A DNA stretch of 64,000 nt, from NCBI GenBank assembly GCA_900319005.1, contig ONMV01000006.1, forward strand, positions 1-64,000. The letters are read 5' to 3'. Shown here one piece after another: positions 1-8,079 of this stretch (position 1 is the stretch's first letter; each line of letters opens with the position of its first letter). The notes beneath the pieces were generated by a model. It made no database searches. It saw nothing but the letters and a program-made list of their open reading frames with translations, and was not told the origin of the DNA. The DNA comes from an uncultured Bacteroidales bacterium (GTDB taxonomy: Bacteria; Bacteroidota; Bacteroidia; Bacteroidales; Paludibacteraceae). The position numbers were made by a program, and so were the translations under genes.

Positions 1-96
1 GATGCATCGTGGTGTGTCGAAAGGGTGCGGTAAATGACCTCCTTTCGGCATCCAATGGACGCGCCCCTATTGATTCTCTCGATTCGGCAGACAATG

Positions 97-175
97 AGCG
101 ATACTGAACGATTATGTGGCGAAACATCCTGAGGAATATAAAGAATAATTGCTTATGAATCGTTTTATATACATA
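97..175 (+). repeat. Direct repeat copy 1 (RHS cassette boundary)
   Basis: The segment from GAGCGATACT through the first codons of the next gene recurs at about 1573-1653 with only a few changes. In one frame both copies read DYVAKHPEE(Y/F)KE and a stop, so this looks like the conserved tail of a coding sequence followed by six bases and an ATGAATCGTTTTATA start. In this copy the frame is closed by a TGA at 95-97, so only about 16 codons survive. The first 96 bases hold no gene I can support. Confidence 0.75.
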
Positions 176-793
176 TCGATATACTTAAGAATAATGCTAT
201 TGCTTGTGTCTATGTATAGTTTTGTTGCGTGCACAATGCAAAATCAACAAAAAAATAAAGTACATAGTAGTGATACAATATCAGTCATGAACAAGAACGA
301 TGAGTTAGATAGTGTGTTCATCGTTTCGCTTATTAAAGAAGACGAAGGAAGACGAAATATCTGGTCGTATGATTTTAAAGAATCAGAATATTCTCCGTTG
401 TTCTACGAGGCAATATGTGATGATGGCCTATATTTGTATCGTATTGTTAGGCAGAATCAGAAAATATCAGTGGTGATGCTCGAAGATGCAAATGTAGGTG
501 AAATTGAAGATTTTATACAAGGCAATACCGATACAACGGGGGTAGAATACAGGCATAATGGATACTACGATATTGTAGATGATTCAACAGTTAATATCTT
601 CTTTGATAAATTATATAGCAACTACAGCTATGTAAATAAATCTGAGATTTTTGATCCCATATATCATATAAAATGTATGCATAGTTATAAACTATCCGGA
701 GCAGAGTGGTATAGAACAAAAGCAGATACCACCATTATAGTTGACGAAAGAGCAAAGGCATTTTGTGAAGACATCTGGAAGTACACTGATTAG
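155..793 (+). CDS. Predicted lipoprotein, possible RHS-associated immunity protein
   Basis: 212 residues from the ATG at 155; the in-frame TTG at 149 lies in the repeat and is less likely. The N-terminus is a hydrophobic stretch ending in SFVAC, a lipobox that would lipidate Cys26, so the protein is probably anchored to a membrane. The rest is acidic and tyrosine-rich with no motif I recognise. The gene is AT-rich, follows the boundary repeat and lies upstream of an RHS-core stub. Immunity or effector-associated proteins are usual in such loci, but function here is inferred from position only. The first five residues, MNRFI, are shared with the gene at 1634. Confidence 0.6.
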   Translation: MNRFIYISIYLRIMLLLVSMYSFVACTMQNQQKNKVHSSDTISVMNKNDELDSVFIVSLIKEDEGRRNIWSYDFKESEYSPLFYEAICDDGLYLYRIVRQNQKISVVMLEDANVGEIEDFIQGNTDTTGVEYRHNGYYDIVDDSTVNIFFDKLYSNYSYVNKSEIFDPIYHIKCMHSYKLSGAEWYRTKADTTIIVDERAKAFCEDIWKYTD

Positions 794-836
794 CCTTTAT
801 ACACTTATGATAAATTACAGTAATTATCTATTATCT

Positions 837-1511
837 ATGAAACGGATTATTTATATATGCTTTAGTATTGCGTGGCCTATAAGTATTATTTCTGCACAAA
901 CTAAAACTTCAGAGTACGATGTGCAGAATTTAATAAGGTGTTACCACATAGAACGTGATAGTGGGACTTATGCAACAAAAAGAGCATACTTTGATGCATT
1001 CCCTACTACCTTTATTGACTTTAAAAATACTTTTGATTATGAAGAAGTTCTAAAAGATGAGACATATGGCCCTTTGTACGAAGAGTCATTTGAATATATT
1101 TCAGCTTTTTTTAACTTGTATAAGGATATCAACCTTTTTGATTTCTCTAATAAGGCTATCCGTATGTGTATAGATGGTGAATGGGATGCTGATGCTGTAA
1201 ACTATTTGCATTCAAATATTGTTAATATTATAACATCATCAAATCATGGTCAGGATTGTTATTACAATTATTTTGATATCCTTACATGTTACAATGACAC
1301 GGTGAAAGATACTTTTTTATCTTGTTTGACATTGCTTAGCGATGATGAAATTTTGTCATTCTGGAGATTCTATTTAGATGGAGTTGAGATAATTCCTATT
1401 GATGAAGATTTGTTTAAGCGAACAAAAAATATAATACAGAAAAATCCTAATTTAGTTCGTCAATTTGAAAAAGCGTATAATCAAATATCACAAAAAAGAC
1501 ATACAATATGA
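837..1511 (+). CDS. Secreted protein of unknown function in RHS locus
   Basis: 224 residues starting MKRIIYICFSIAW. A signal peptide ending near IISAQ predicts export. The frame is open further upstream to 741, but that would overlap the previous gene by 53 bases and bury the signal peptide, so the ATG at 837 is preferred. The mature part is acidic and aromatic-rich, with several Cys residues (LIRCYH, AIRMCIDG, GQDCYYN, LTCYND, LSCLTL), but no known domain. It is AT-rich like its neighbours. It may be an orphan immunity protein left after the toxin it paired with was displaced; this is inference. Confidence 0.6.
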   Translation: MKRIIYICFSIAWPISIISAQTKTSEYDVQNLIRCYHIERDSGTYATKRAYFDAFPTTFIDFKNTFDYEEVLKDETYGPLYEESFEYISAFFNLYKDINLFDFSNKAIRMCIDGEWDADAVNYLHSNIVNIITSSNHGQDCYYNYFDILTCYNDTVKDTFLSCLTLLSDDEILSFWRFYLDGVEIIPIDEDLFKRTKNIIQKNPNLVRQFEKAYNQISQKRHTI

Positions 1512-1627
1512 ACATTCTATGGGAAGGAGAATGTATTACTAACACACCTATCATTTCAGTTTGCATACAGCGAGCGATACTAAAGCGCGATTATGTGGCG
1601 AAACATCCTGAGGAATTTAAAGAATAA
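1508..1627 (+). pseudogene. Short coding remnant ending in the repeated tail
   Basis: An ATG overlapping the stop of the previous gene (ATGA) opens 39 codons ending RDYVAKHPEEFKE and a stop. The last 12 codons match the remnant at 110-148 except F for Y. The upstream part resembles nothing known and is probably fill. I read it as the displaced 3' end of an RHS-type gene rather than a working small protein; a short functional peptide cannot be excluded. Confidence 0.4.
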
Positions 1628-1653
1628 TTGCTTATGAATCGTTTTATACACAT
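1573..1653 (+). repeat. Direct repeat copy 2 (RHS cassette boundary)
   Basis: Second copy of the unit at 97-175: GAGCGATACT, the DYVAKHPEE-KE tail, AATTGCTT and ATGAATCGTTTTATA. The repeat ends inside the signal peptide codons of the following gene, so the two downstream genes share their first residues although their products are otherwise unrelated. This is the pattern expected if recombination at the shared segment inserted or duplicated a cassette. Confidence 0.75.
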
Positions 1654-2332
1654 TGTGCTCTTACTGACCTTCCCATGCCTAATCCCTTCGGCATTGGCTA
1701 CATGGCTATCCCCTGATCCCCTCATGGATAAGTATCCTAATATATCTCCGTATGCCTATTGTTCATGGAATCCGATAAAATATACCGATCCGGATGGAAG
1801 AGAAAAAATAATATCATTATTTCCCGCTGCGAAAAGTACGCCTGCAATAAAAAATGCGGTATCTGCATTCCCCGAAAATTCTAAAGTTATTCACGTATGG
1901 GCGCATGGTTATAGCAATGGTATTCAAACCTATAATCCCAAAACAGGTAAACCTGAAATGGTTACTTCACCTGAAGGTATGAATGCTTTCTTGATGGATC
2001 AAAGTGAAATATGGCAAACTAGAGAAACCTCAGATCCTTCCATTTTAGTATTACATTCTTGTTTGACCGGAGAAGGGGAAGGATCTATCGCTGAAAAAAT
2101 CTCCAAAGGTGAAAATTTTGAAAATGTAATTATTGTTGCTCCGTCTAGAGACGTGGTCGTGAAAGATGGCTTAGAATATGGACCTGCAGATAAAGATAAT
2201 TTAGAGAATATTGGAGAATGGAAGATGTTCTTAAACGGCAAAGTTGTCAATGCGTTTTCGGGTAAAAGTCAACCCATTTTTGATAATCCGCAACAACAAG
2301 TAGAACGTTATAAAAACAAAACGAATGAATAA
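1634..2332 (+). CDS. Secreted RHS-core stub with putative caspase-like C-terminal domain
   Basis: 232 residues. Residues 1-22 form a signal peptide ending SALA. Residues 24-55 are the end of an RHS repeat-associated core (WLSPDPLMDKYP, then PYAYCSWNPIKYTDPDG), the junction after which toxin domains sit in polymorphic RHS proteins. The C-terminal domain has VIHVWAHGY (His91) and ILVLHSCLTGEGEG (Cys143), a His-Gly then Ser-Cys arrangement after two hydrophobic strands as in clan CD (caspase, gingipain, CHAT) cysteine peptidases. The rest of the RHS shell is absent, so this is an orphan C-terminal cassette with its own export signal. Peptidase activity is inference from motif spacing. It overlaps the next gene by eight bases, typical of a toxin-immunity pair. 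Confidence 0.65.
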   Translation: MNRFIHIVLLLTFPCLIPSALATWLSPDPLMDKYPNISPYAYCSWNPIKYTDPDGREKIISLFPAAKSTPAIKNAVSAFPENSKVIHVWAHGYSNGIQTYNPKTGKPEMVTSPEGMNAFLMDQSEIWQTRETSDPSILVLHSCLTGEGEGSIAEKISKGENFENVIIVAPSRDVVVKDGLEYGPADKDNLENIGEWKMFLNGKVVNAFSGKSQPIFDNPQQQVERYKNKTNE

Positions 2333-3335
2333 TTTGAGATTTTATATAACGGTTATTTTCGTGATTTTTTGTAGAACACACATATTGGGTGTTCAGATGG
2401 ATTCTTTAACTATTGAAGAAATAGTAAAGAAAAACATTGTATATACTGATATAATATCCGAAGATTCTATAAAGATATGGACAAATGAGATTATATGCGA
2501 TGGAGATACTATAGCTTACTTTAAAATCATGCCGTATATTCCATATTACGATTTTTTTCAATATTCTATACATTTAGCAAATGAATATAATTATACAAAA
2601 GCCTATTATAATGCCTATCGCATTTTGGATATATGGTATAAATTGCATGATTGTGAAATGGACTCCATATCTTGGAATAATATTAAATTTTGGTTGGAAT
2701 GGGGAGCAGAAGCGGGCTGTTGCTGTTGCGATACGATACTCAATGTCGGATTCACTATCTCAGAGGAAGTTTTACGGCATCTTGATTCAATAAATTCTTT
2801 TGTATTTGTATTACCCGTCAAAGATATTCAAAACAGGGTGATTGATGGAGATCTCGTCTATGACAGCTTGAATATGGATTATGAGCAATTTTTACAATAT
2901 CGGAAACTAGCAGTGCAAAAAGGTATAAATGATTATTATATTATGATTAGCGCCTATGCCATTGGAACTGGGTATGAGGGCCTCTGTTATAGAGAATATC
3001 TCTTATATTCTATAAGCAGTTCTATTAAATGGCAACTACCTAATTCTTATGAAAGTGGCATTATGTGGCAACTTGACGATCTATATACGATTTGCGGTGT
3101 TATTAATAGGAAGAAAAAAGGTACCAATATCCATTATACTCGTTTGGGGCATTACGTGTTAGAAAAGGGATATAAAGCTGAAGATGGATATGCGTACATG
3201 CCATTAGCAGAATTATATTACAAGGGTATTCAGGTGATTCAAGATAAAGAATATGCAAAAAAAATATTACTGGAAATTTATCCGGAAAAAACAGTCATGA
3301 TTATGATGAATAATTGGGAAAATGACATAAAGTAA
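2325..3335 (+). CDS. Exported SLR-like protein, candidate immunity protein
   Basis: 336 residues with an N-terminal hydrophobic segment (FYITVIFVIF), so probably exported. The C-terminal part reads YAYMPLAELYYKGIQV, resembling one Sel1-like helical repeat, and earlier segments may be further degenerate repeats. A Cys132-Cys135 run (GCCCCD) is unusual. The start lies inside the end of the RHS-peptidase gene, implying translational coupling; together with shared low GC this suggests it protects the cell from that effector in the periplasm. Immunity function is an inference from position. Confidence 0.55.
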   Translation: MNNLRFYITVIFVIFCRTHILGVQMDSLTIEEIVKKNIVYTDIISEDSIKIWTNEIICDGDTIAYFKIMPYIPYYDFFQYSIHLANEYNYTKAYYNAYRILDIWYKLHDCEMDSISWNNIKFWLEWGAEAGCCCCDTILNVGFTISEEVLRHLDSINSFVFVLPVKDIQNRVIDGDLVYDSLNMDYEQFLQYRKLAVQKGINDYYIMISAYAIGTGYEGLCYREYLLYSISSSIKWQLPNSYESGIMWQLDDLYTICGVINRKKKGTNIHYTRLGHYVLEKGYKAEDGYAYMPLAELYYKGIQVIQDKEYAKKILLEIYPEKTVMIMMNNWENDIK

Positions 3336-3355
3336 TCCATTTGCCCACTTTTTTA

Positions 3356-3387
3356 TTTGGTCACTTCGCAAAAAAGCAGTACATTTG
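3356..3387 (+). promoter_or_regulatory. Bacteroidetes-type promoter for the gene at 3414
   Basis: TTTG at 3356-3359 and TACATTTG at 3380-3387 with a 20-base spacer match the -33 TTTG and -7 TAnnTTTG elements of the Bacteroidetes primary sigma factor. It marks the end of the RHS island. Confidence 0.8.
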
Positions 3388-3413
3388 CACCGTTTTTCAA
3401 AATCTAATGCTTT

Positions 3414-4172
3414 ATGAAAAAGTTTTTTTACACATTACTTGTATCCGTTGCAAACTTGGCAACGGGTTGGGCAGCAGACAAATTGCCGTCCCTCTGCGAT
3501 GAGTGGAATATAGTTGTACCACCTTTTACCGCGACCGATCCATTCCACACATATACTCAGTATCTGGAATCAGATACCATCATTAGTGGAAAATTATACG
3601 TCAAATTACTTCAAGAAGATTTATACAAAGGCGCTTTGCGCGAAGAAAGTAATGCCACAATATACTATATTCCTTCCGGAAGTACGCATGATTATTTATT
3701 ATACGCTTTCAATGCAAAAGAAGGCGATGTGTTAGATAATATATGGACAGGTGGTAATGAGGGGGATTTTCCGAATGGTAAAAGTGCCGTAGTTCAATCC
3801 GTTACCCAAACAACGCCAAGACAATTTGTGCTAAGTTCGATGGACGAACAGTCAGAAAACACCATATGCTTTCGTTGGATAGAAGGAATTGGAATGGATG
3901 GAGGGGCTGTTGGACAAGATTTTCCTTTGGGAATGCCAATAGACCCGTCCCCTGAACTTCTTTGCGCATATAAAAACGGCAATCAAGTATATTCTTCTCC
4001 TCTGGCAAAAATATACGGATGTCATATAGAAGGTTTTAATCCCCCTATCATAGAAGCACTATATCCGATAAACGCTTCCTCGCCATCCGCGGTCAAAACA
4101 CTTCATGATAGCCAAATCTTCATCCTCAGAGGGAATAATACATATACGCTTCAAGGACAAGAAGTAAAGTAA
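3414..4172 (+). CDS. Secreted protein with short T9SS-like C-terminal motif
   Basis: 252 residues with signal peptide MKKFFYTLLVSVANL to about GWAA. The middle contains beta-rich segments such as GDVLDNIW and ICFRWIEGIGMDGG found in exported Bacteroidales proteins of unknown role. The C-terminus, QIFILRGNNTYTLQGQEVK, resembles the last strands of type IX secretion sorting domains, though much shorter than the usual 70-80 residues. It has its own promoter and a terminator behind it, so it is a single-gene unit. Surface or secreted location is likely; activity unknown. Confidence 0.6.
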   Translation: MKKFFYTLLVSVANLATGWAADKLPSLCDEWNIVVPPFTATDPFHTYTQYLESDTIISGKLYVKLLQEDLYKGALREESNATIYYIPSGSTHDYLLYAFNAKEGDVLDNIWTGGNEGDFPNGKSAVVQSVTQTTPRQFVLSSMDEQSENTICFRWIEGIGMDGGAVGQDFPLGMPIDPSPELLCAYKNGNQVYSSPLAKIYGCHIEGFNPPIIEALYPINASSPSAVKTLHDSQIFILRGNNTYTLQGQEVK

Positions 4173-4225
4173 GCGTTCCGAAGGATAAGAAATAGTACGG
4201 AAAATATCAAAAACTGCAAAAAAAC

Positions 4226-4258
4226 TCCCGCATATATTTGCATATGTGGGATTTTTTT
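4226..4258. terminator. Intrinsic terminator, plus strand
   Basis: TCCCGCATAT and ATATGTGGGA (written on their own strand order) can form a 10-bp stem with one G-T pair around an ATTTGC loop, followed by seven T. A run of A on the 5' side makes it usable from both directions; it lies between two convergent genes. Confidence 0.8.
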
Positions 4259-4268
4259 GTACCTTTTT

Positions 4269-4910
4269 TTATTTCACTTTCCGTATAATAGTCAATCCGT
4301 CGCGCAGGGGAAGGATCACTTGCTCGAACCGTTCGTCCGCTGCTACATGGTCGTTGAAAGCCCGCAACCCGAGAGTCTGTTTGTCCTTGTCGTACGCGGG
4401 ATCCACTATGTGTCCGTCCCACAATGTGTTGTCCGCCAAAATGAAACCTCCTATCGGCACAAAGGGGTACAATGCCTCCAGATAAGCGCAATATTCCCGT
4501 TTGTCCGCATCGATAAACACCAACTCAAATTCCTTCACTCGTTCATTCGTTAACTCCTTCACTCGTTCAACGGCGTCTCCGATGATTAGCTCGATCTTGT
4601 CGCCTAGGGGACTACGTGCCAAATTCCGGCGAATCATCTCCTCCAACTCGTCGTTGTGCTCAATGGTCACCAACTTGCCTCCTTCCTCCAGTCCTTCCGC
4701 TAAGCAGAGTGCACTATAACCCGTGAATGTGCCTAACTCCAAAATATGCTTTGGACGAAGCATATGACTGATCATACTCAGAACTCTGCCTTGCACATGA
4801 CCGCTCAGCATATGAGGGTTCAAAACATGCAAGTGGGTCTCTCTTGTAATGGACGCCAAAATGTCGTTTTCTGGCGTAGAATGGGTCGAAATATACTCTT
4901 CAAGTGTCAT
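4269..4910 (-). CDS. SAM-dependent O-methyltransferase, family 3
   Basis: 213 residues, close to the usual 210-230 for cation-dependent catechol/caffeoyl-CoA-type O-methyltransferases. The SAM motif ILELGTFTGYSALCLAEGL is at about residues 56-74, the acidic SAM ligand follows in KLVTIEHNDE, and FVFIDAD-like metal-binding residues appear as LVFIDADKREY. Substrate unknown. Residues VKELTNERVKEFE, between the GDAV motif and the FIDAD strand, match a dispersed repeat (4532-4568) also found inside aroE, so they look like an in-frame insertion. Transcribed from a divergent promoter shared with the Lrp gene. Confidence 0.85.
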   Translation of the reverse strand: MTLEEYISTHSTPENDILASITRETHLHVLNPHMLSGHVQGRVLSMISHMLRPKHILELGTFTGYSALCLAEGLEEGGKLVTIEHNDELEEMIRRNLARSPLGDKIELIIGDAVERVKELTNERVKEFELVFIDADKREYCAYLEALYPFVPIGGFILADNTLWDGHIVDPAYDKDKQTLGLRAFNDHVAADERFEQVILPLRDGLTIIRKVK

Positions 4911-4929
4911 AATGTTACAAAAATCGCTG

Positions 4930-4960
4930 CAAAATTACAAAAAATCTTGCACATATGCAA
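4930..4960 (-). promoter_or_regulatory. Promoter of the O-methyltransferase gene
   Basis: On the minus strand TTG (4960-4958), a 20-base spacer and TAATTTTG (4937-4930) match the Bacteroidetes promoter. Its -33 element lies in the palindrome TTGCACATATGCAA at 4947-4960, whose other half is the -33 of the divergent Lrp promoter. Confidence 0.8.
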
Positions 4961-4977
4961 AAAAAGTTGTACCTTTG
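4946..4977 (+). promoter_or_regulatory. Promoter of the Lrp-family gene
   Basis: TTG at 4947-4949, a 20-base spacer and TACCTTTG at 4970-4977. It overlaps the divergent methyltransferase promoter, so the two genes could be controlled together, possibly by the Lrp protein itself (inference). Confidence 0.85.
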
Positions 4978-5006
4978 CACTCAAATTTTAACGTTTTACT
5001 AAAATA

Positions 5007-5465
5007 ATGGAAAAAATTGACGATTTAGACCGTAAGATTTTGAAGATAATCACCCAGAGTGCTCGCGTGCCTTTTAAGGATGTAGCGGAGCAATGTGGTG
5101 TCTCACGTGCTGCCGTACATCAACGCGTGCAGAAAATGTTCGATAATGGTATTATCACGGGTTCCAGTTACCACGTGCACCCCAAGTCGTTAGGTTACCA
5201 ACTCTGTGTGTATATAGGTATCACGATGGAGAAAGCATCGATGTACAACCAAGTCATTGCGGCGTTGGAGCAGATTCCTGAAGTAGTGGAGGCACAATAT
5301 ACGCTGGGCGCGTTCGGACTCCTTATTAAAGTATTCGCGCGCGATAATGAGCACCTCTTGCAGCTCCTTAATACGAAGATCCAAGAGATCCCGGGTGTCT
5401 CTAACACAACGACCCTTACCGCCCTCGCGCAACCCATTTATCGTCAATTACCGATCGAAATCTAA
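5007..5465 (+). CDS. Lrp/AsnC-family transcriptional regulator
   Basis: 152 residues, the usual length for the family. Residues 1-50 form the winged helix-turn-helix (IDDLDRKILKIITQ, then FKDVAEQCGVSRAAVHQRVQKM), and the C-terminal half is an RAM effector-binding domain (VVEAQYTLGAFGLLIKVFARD). Members sense amino acids or related metabolites and regulate nearby or global genes. The divergent methyltransferase is a plausible target because the promoters share a palindrome. The gene is followed after 38 bases, made of an iterated TTTAACAA word, by trpS. Confidence 0.92.
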   Translation: MEKIDDLDRKILKIITQSARVPFKDVAEQCGVSRAAVHQRVQKMFDNGIITGSSYHVHPKSLGYQLCVYIGITMEKASMYNQVIAALEQIPEVVEAQYTLGAFGLLIKVFARDNEHLLQLLNTKIQEIPGVSNTTTLTALAQPIYRQLPIEI

Positions 5466-5503
5466 CAATTTAACGATTTAACAATTTAACAATTTAACGT
5501 TTC

Positions 5504-6493
5504 ATGGAACGTGTCATTAGTGGAATAAGACCGACGGGAAACCTCCATTTGGGCAACTATTTCGGAGCTGTGAAATCCTTTGTGAAGATGCAGGATGAGT
5601 ATGATTGCATGTTCTTTATTGCAGATTGGCATTCTCTCACTACCCATCCTACACCGGAAAATATCCGTAAATCGGTTAAGACTATTCTTAGCGAGTATCT
5701 CGCCTGTGGTATAGACCCCGAGAAAGCACCTATTTACGTGCAATCCGATGTCAAGCAAGTTCTTGAACTCTATCTCTATCTCAATATGAACGCCTATCTC
5801 GGCGAACTCGAGCGCGTCACCTCTTTCAAGGAGAAAGTGCGTAAACAGCCTGATAATGTGAATGCAGGCTTGCTCACTTACCCCTGCTTGATGGCGGCGG
5901 ATATCTTGATGCACAAGGCGGACAAAGTGCCCGTAGGGAAGGACCAAGAGCAAAATATGGAAATGGCGAGACTCTTTGCTCGTCGTTTCAACCGCATTTA
6001 TAATGTGGACTACTTCAAAGAACCGGCTTCGTTCTATTTCGCGCATAAAGCAGTCAAAGTACCCGGGCTGGACGGAACAGGCAAAATGGGCAAGTCTGAA
6101 GGAAACTGTCTCTATCTATGCGATGACGAAAAGACCGTCACGAAGAAGATCATGCGAGCCGTGACCGATCAGGGACCGACACAGCTCAACCAAGAGAAAC
6201 CCGAGGTCATCCAAAACCTCTTTACCCTCTGCGAACTGATCTGCGGTAAGGATGCGGCGGAATACTACAACGATCTCTATAACAATATGCAGATCCGTTA
6301 TGGCGATATGAAAAAGCAGATGGCCGCCGATGCGAATGCACTTCTCGCACCTATTCGCGAGCGTATTCTTGCCTATTCCTCCGACGATGCTCTCCTTGAC
6401 CGAATCATGAGGCAGGGAGCTGAGAAAGCTGCTGCCCGCGCAGAAAAAACGATTGAGGAAGTAAGAGAGATCATCGGTTTTAGAAAAGTCTGA
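5504..6493 (+). CDS. trpS: Tryptophanyl-tRNA synthetase
   Basis: 329 residues, typical bacterial length. Charges tRNA-Trp with tryptophan using ATP. The class I signature PTGNLHLGNYFGA (HIGH variant) is at residues 10-22 and KMGKSEGN (KMSKS) at about 189-196. Cytoplasmic housekeeping enzyme; the C-terminal anticodon-binding helical region is complete. An ATG directly after a spacer of iterated AATTTAACG words is used. Confidence 0.97.
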   Translation: MERVISGIRPTGNLHLGNYFGAVKSFVKMQDEYDCMFFIADWHSLTTHPTPENIRKSVKTILSEYLACGIDPEKAPIYVQSDVKQVLELYLYLNMNAYLGELERVTSFKEKVRKQPDNVNAGLLTYPCLMAADILMHKADKVPVGKDQEQNMEMARLFARRFNRIYNVDYFKEPASFYFAHKAVKVPGLDGTGKMGKSEGNCLYLCDDEKTVTKKIMRAVTDQGPTQLNQEKPEVIQNLFTLCELICGKDAAEYYNDLYNNMQIRYGDMKKQMAADANALLAPIRERILAYSSDDALLDRIMRQGAEKAAARAEKTIEEVREIIGFRKV

Positions 6494-6507
6494 ATACTGA
6501 ATGATGT

Positions 6508-6747
6508 ATGCTGAAATCTAAAGTCATATTATTCCTCTCTGTCATCCTCTTCACCGCTTGTGCTACCGTAGGGCAAGCGCCGATGGACGACGCCTACTAT
6601 TGGGAAAATAATACGGGTTCTTCCTATAGTGAGGAGATAGCACCCGGTGTCGGAACTCAATCCGTTGCACCTTCTGCTCCCAAGCCCTCTTCCGTAGAGT
6701 ACACTAACGTTCAAGACACCACTGTCACAATTCGTATAAAGCGATGA
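6508..6747 (+). CDS. Small predicted lipoprotein
   Basis: 79 residues. MLKSKVILFLSVILFTAC is a lipoprotein signal with the lipobox FTAC (Cys18). The mature part is short, Ser/Pro-rich and ends TTVTIRIKR, with no known domain. Its stop overlaps the next gene by four bases (ATGA), so the two are probably translated together and the lipoprotein may accompany the outer-membrane barrel that follows; that link is inference. Confidence 0.7.
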   Translation: MLKSKVILFLSVILFTACATVGQAPMDDAYYWENNTGSSYSEEIAPGVGTQSVAPSAPKPSSVEYTNVQDTTVTIRIKR

Positions 6748-8078
6748 AACACCTCCGTTACATAGTATCCTTTGTCCTTTGTACCTTGTCCCTTTGTACT
6801 TGGTCTCAGGATTTTGCCCGTATGGGTGAGCGTTCGATCATGGGAACAGCGCGTTATGTAGGTATGTCGGGGGCAATGAGTGCCATCGGAGCAGATCCTT
6901 CTGCTACCTTGGATAATGTGGCTGGTCTGGGAATGTACAGACGTGCAGAGATTCTCGTTTCCTTTGATTATATGGCTGATAGAGCTTGGCAGGTCGGTGT
7001 TCCGGATACAAAGGGCAGGGCGCGTTTGTTCATGGCGCCGCAGGCGGCTTTGGTCCTCTCTTTTCCAACCAATAAAGTGTCTGGCATTCAATACCATAAC
7101 GTCCAGATCTCGTATCAGCGTATCCATGCCTACAACCGTGCGTTACGCGGCACGGCGGAGAATAGCCCCTCGCTCGGCGCACTCTTTGCTACTACTACCG
7201 CGAATTTGGGAGGGCCTTATTGTCAGGACCGACTTAATGCCTCTGAACAGATGGATCTCTTTGAGAGCGGCTATGTCAATGAGTATGCTTTCGATTGGGC
7301 AATGAATATCTCCAACCGCTGGTACGTCGGTGCGGGTCTGAGAATCAACTCTTTCTCTATGTCCTCGGAGGGCAAGTATCAGGAGTGGTTCGATCATTAT
7401 AACACGAAAGGCGACATGTTCTATAACTATAGCCAAACCCGCGTACTCTTTAATGGAGTAGGCGCATCTCTTGCTGTCGGGGCTATCTATCGTCCTGCGC
7501 AGTGGTTCCGTCTCGGTTTCGGATTGGAGACTCCTTCTGTCAGCACGTTTAGAACTTCAACTACAGGTTATTTCGAGGCGCAAGCTGATTCGGTAGCACC
7601 GGGTTCTTCCTCCACGAATTGGCCTAGGGAGTTCTCGGGATTCCATATGCCGCTCCATTTAAGCACTTCTGCGGCGTTCCAAATCACGAATTATGCGCTC
7701 TTGGCGTTCCAGTATGACTATTTCCATCAACCCGGAGAGATTGATCGTCATTCGCTTCGTACGGGTGTGGAGGTGGTGCCTTACCCGGGTGTGTACCTCA
7801 ATGCCGGATACGCCTACGAAAGTCCTTTCAGAAAGTCTTATCCCTTGAAGGAGATGGATATGTCACTTGAGCGGCAGGATACCTATTCCCTTCGTACCCA
7901 TCGTACACAGTATATATCTGGTGCCGTGGGATATAGAGGGCGTTATTTGATTGTTCAAGCAGCCTACCAATATCGCATGCAGCGAGTCAAAATATGGGCA
8001 CATGAAGCAGTCAATGCCCCTTATGACATCAATGCCGATACCCACCGTGTTGTAGTGACTATCGGCTGGCATCGTTAA
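6744..8078 (+). CDS. OmpP1/FadL-like outer-membrane protein
   Basis: 444 residues. After a signal peptide (IVSFVLCTLSLCTWSQ) the mature start GMSGAMSAIGADPSATLDNVAGLGMY is the conserved plug-hatch motif of FadL-like hydrophobic-substrate transporters, followed by alternating amphipathic beta strands and a final aromatic strand (VVVTIGWHR). Likely imports or exports hydrophobic small molecules across the outer membrane. The hydrophobic core of the signal peptide is encoded by an iterated word (6767-6805, CCTTTGTACCTTGTCCC) also seen in other signal peptides here. Confidence 0.8.
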   Translation: MKHLRYIVSFVLCTLSLCTWSQDFARMGERSIMGTARYVGMSGAMSAIGADPSATLDNVAGLGMYRRAEILVSFDYMADRAWQVGVPDTKGRARLFMAPQAALVLSFPTNKVSGIQYHNVQISYQRIHAYNRALRGTAENSPSLGALFATTTANLGGPYCQDRLNASEQMDLFESGYVNEYAFDWAMNISNRWYVGAGLRINSFSMSSEGKYQEWFDHYNTKGDMFYNYSQTRVLFNGVGASLAVGAIYRPAQWFRLGFGLETPSVSTFRTSTTGYFEAQADSVAPGSSSTNWPREFSGFHMPLHLSTSAAFQITNYALLAFQYDYFHQPGEIDRHSLRTGVEVVPYPGVYLNAGYAYESPFRKSYPLKEMDMSLERQDTYSLRTHRTQYISGAVGYRGRYLIVQAAYQYRMQRVKIWAHEAVNAPYDINADTHRVVVTIGWHR

Positions 8079-8079
8079 T

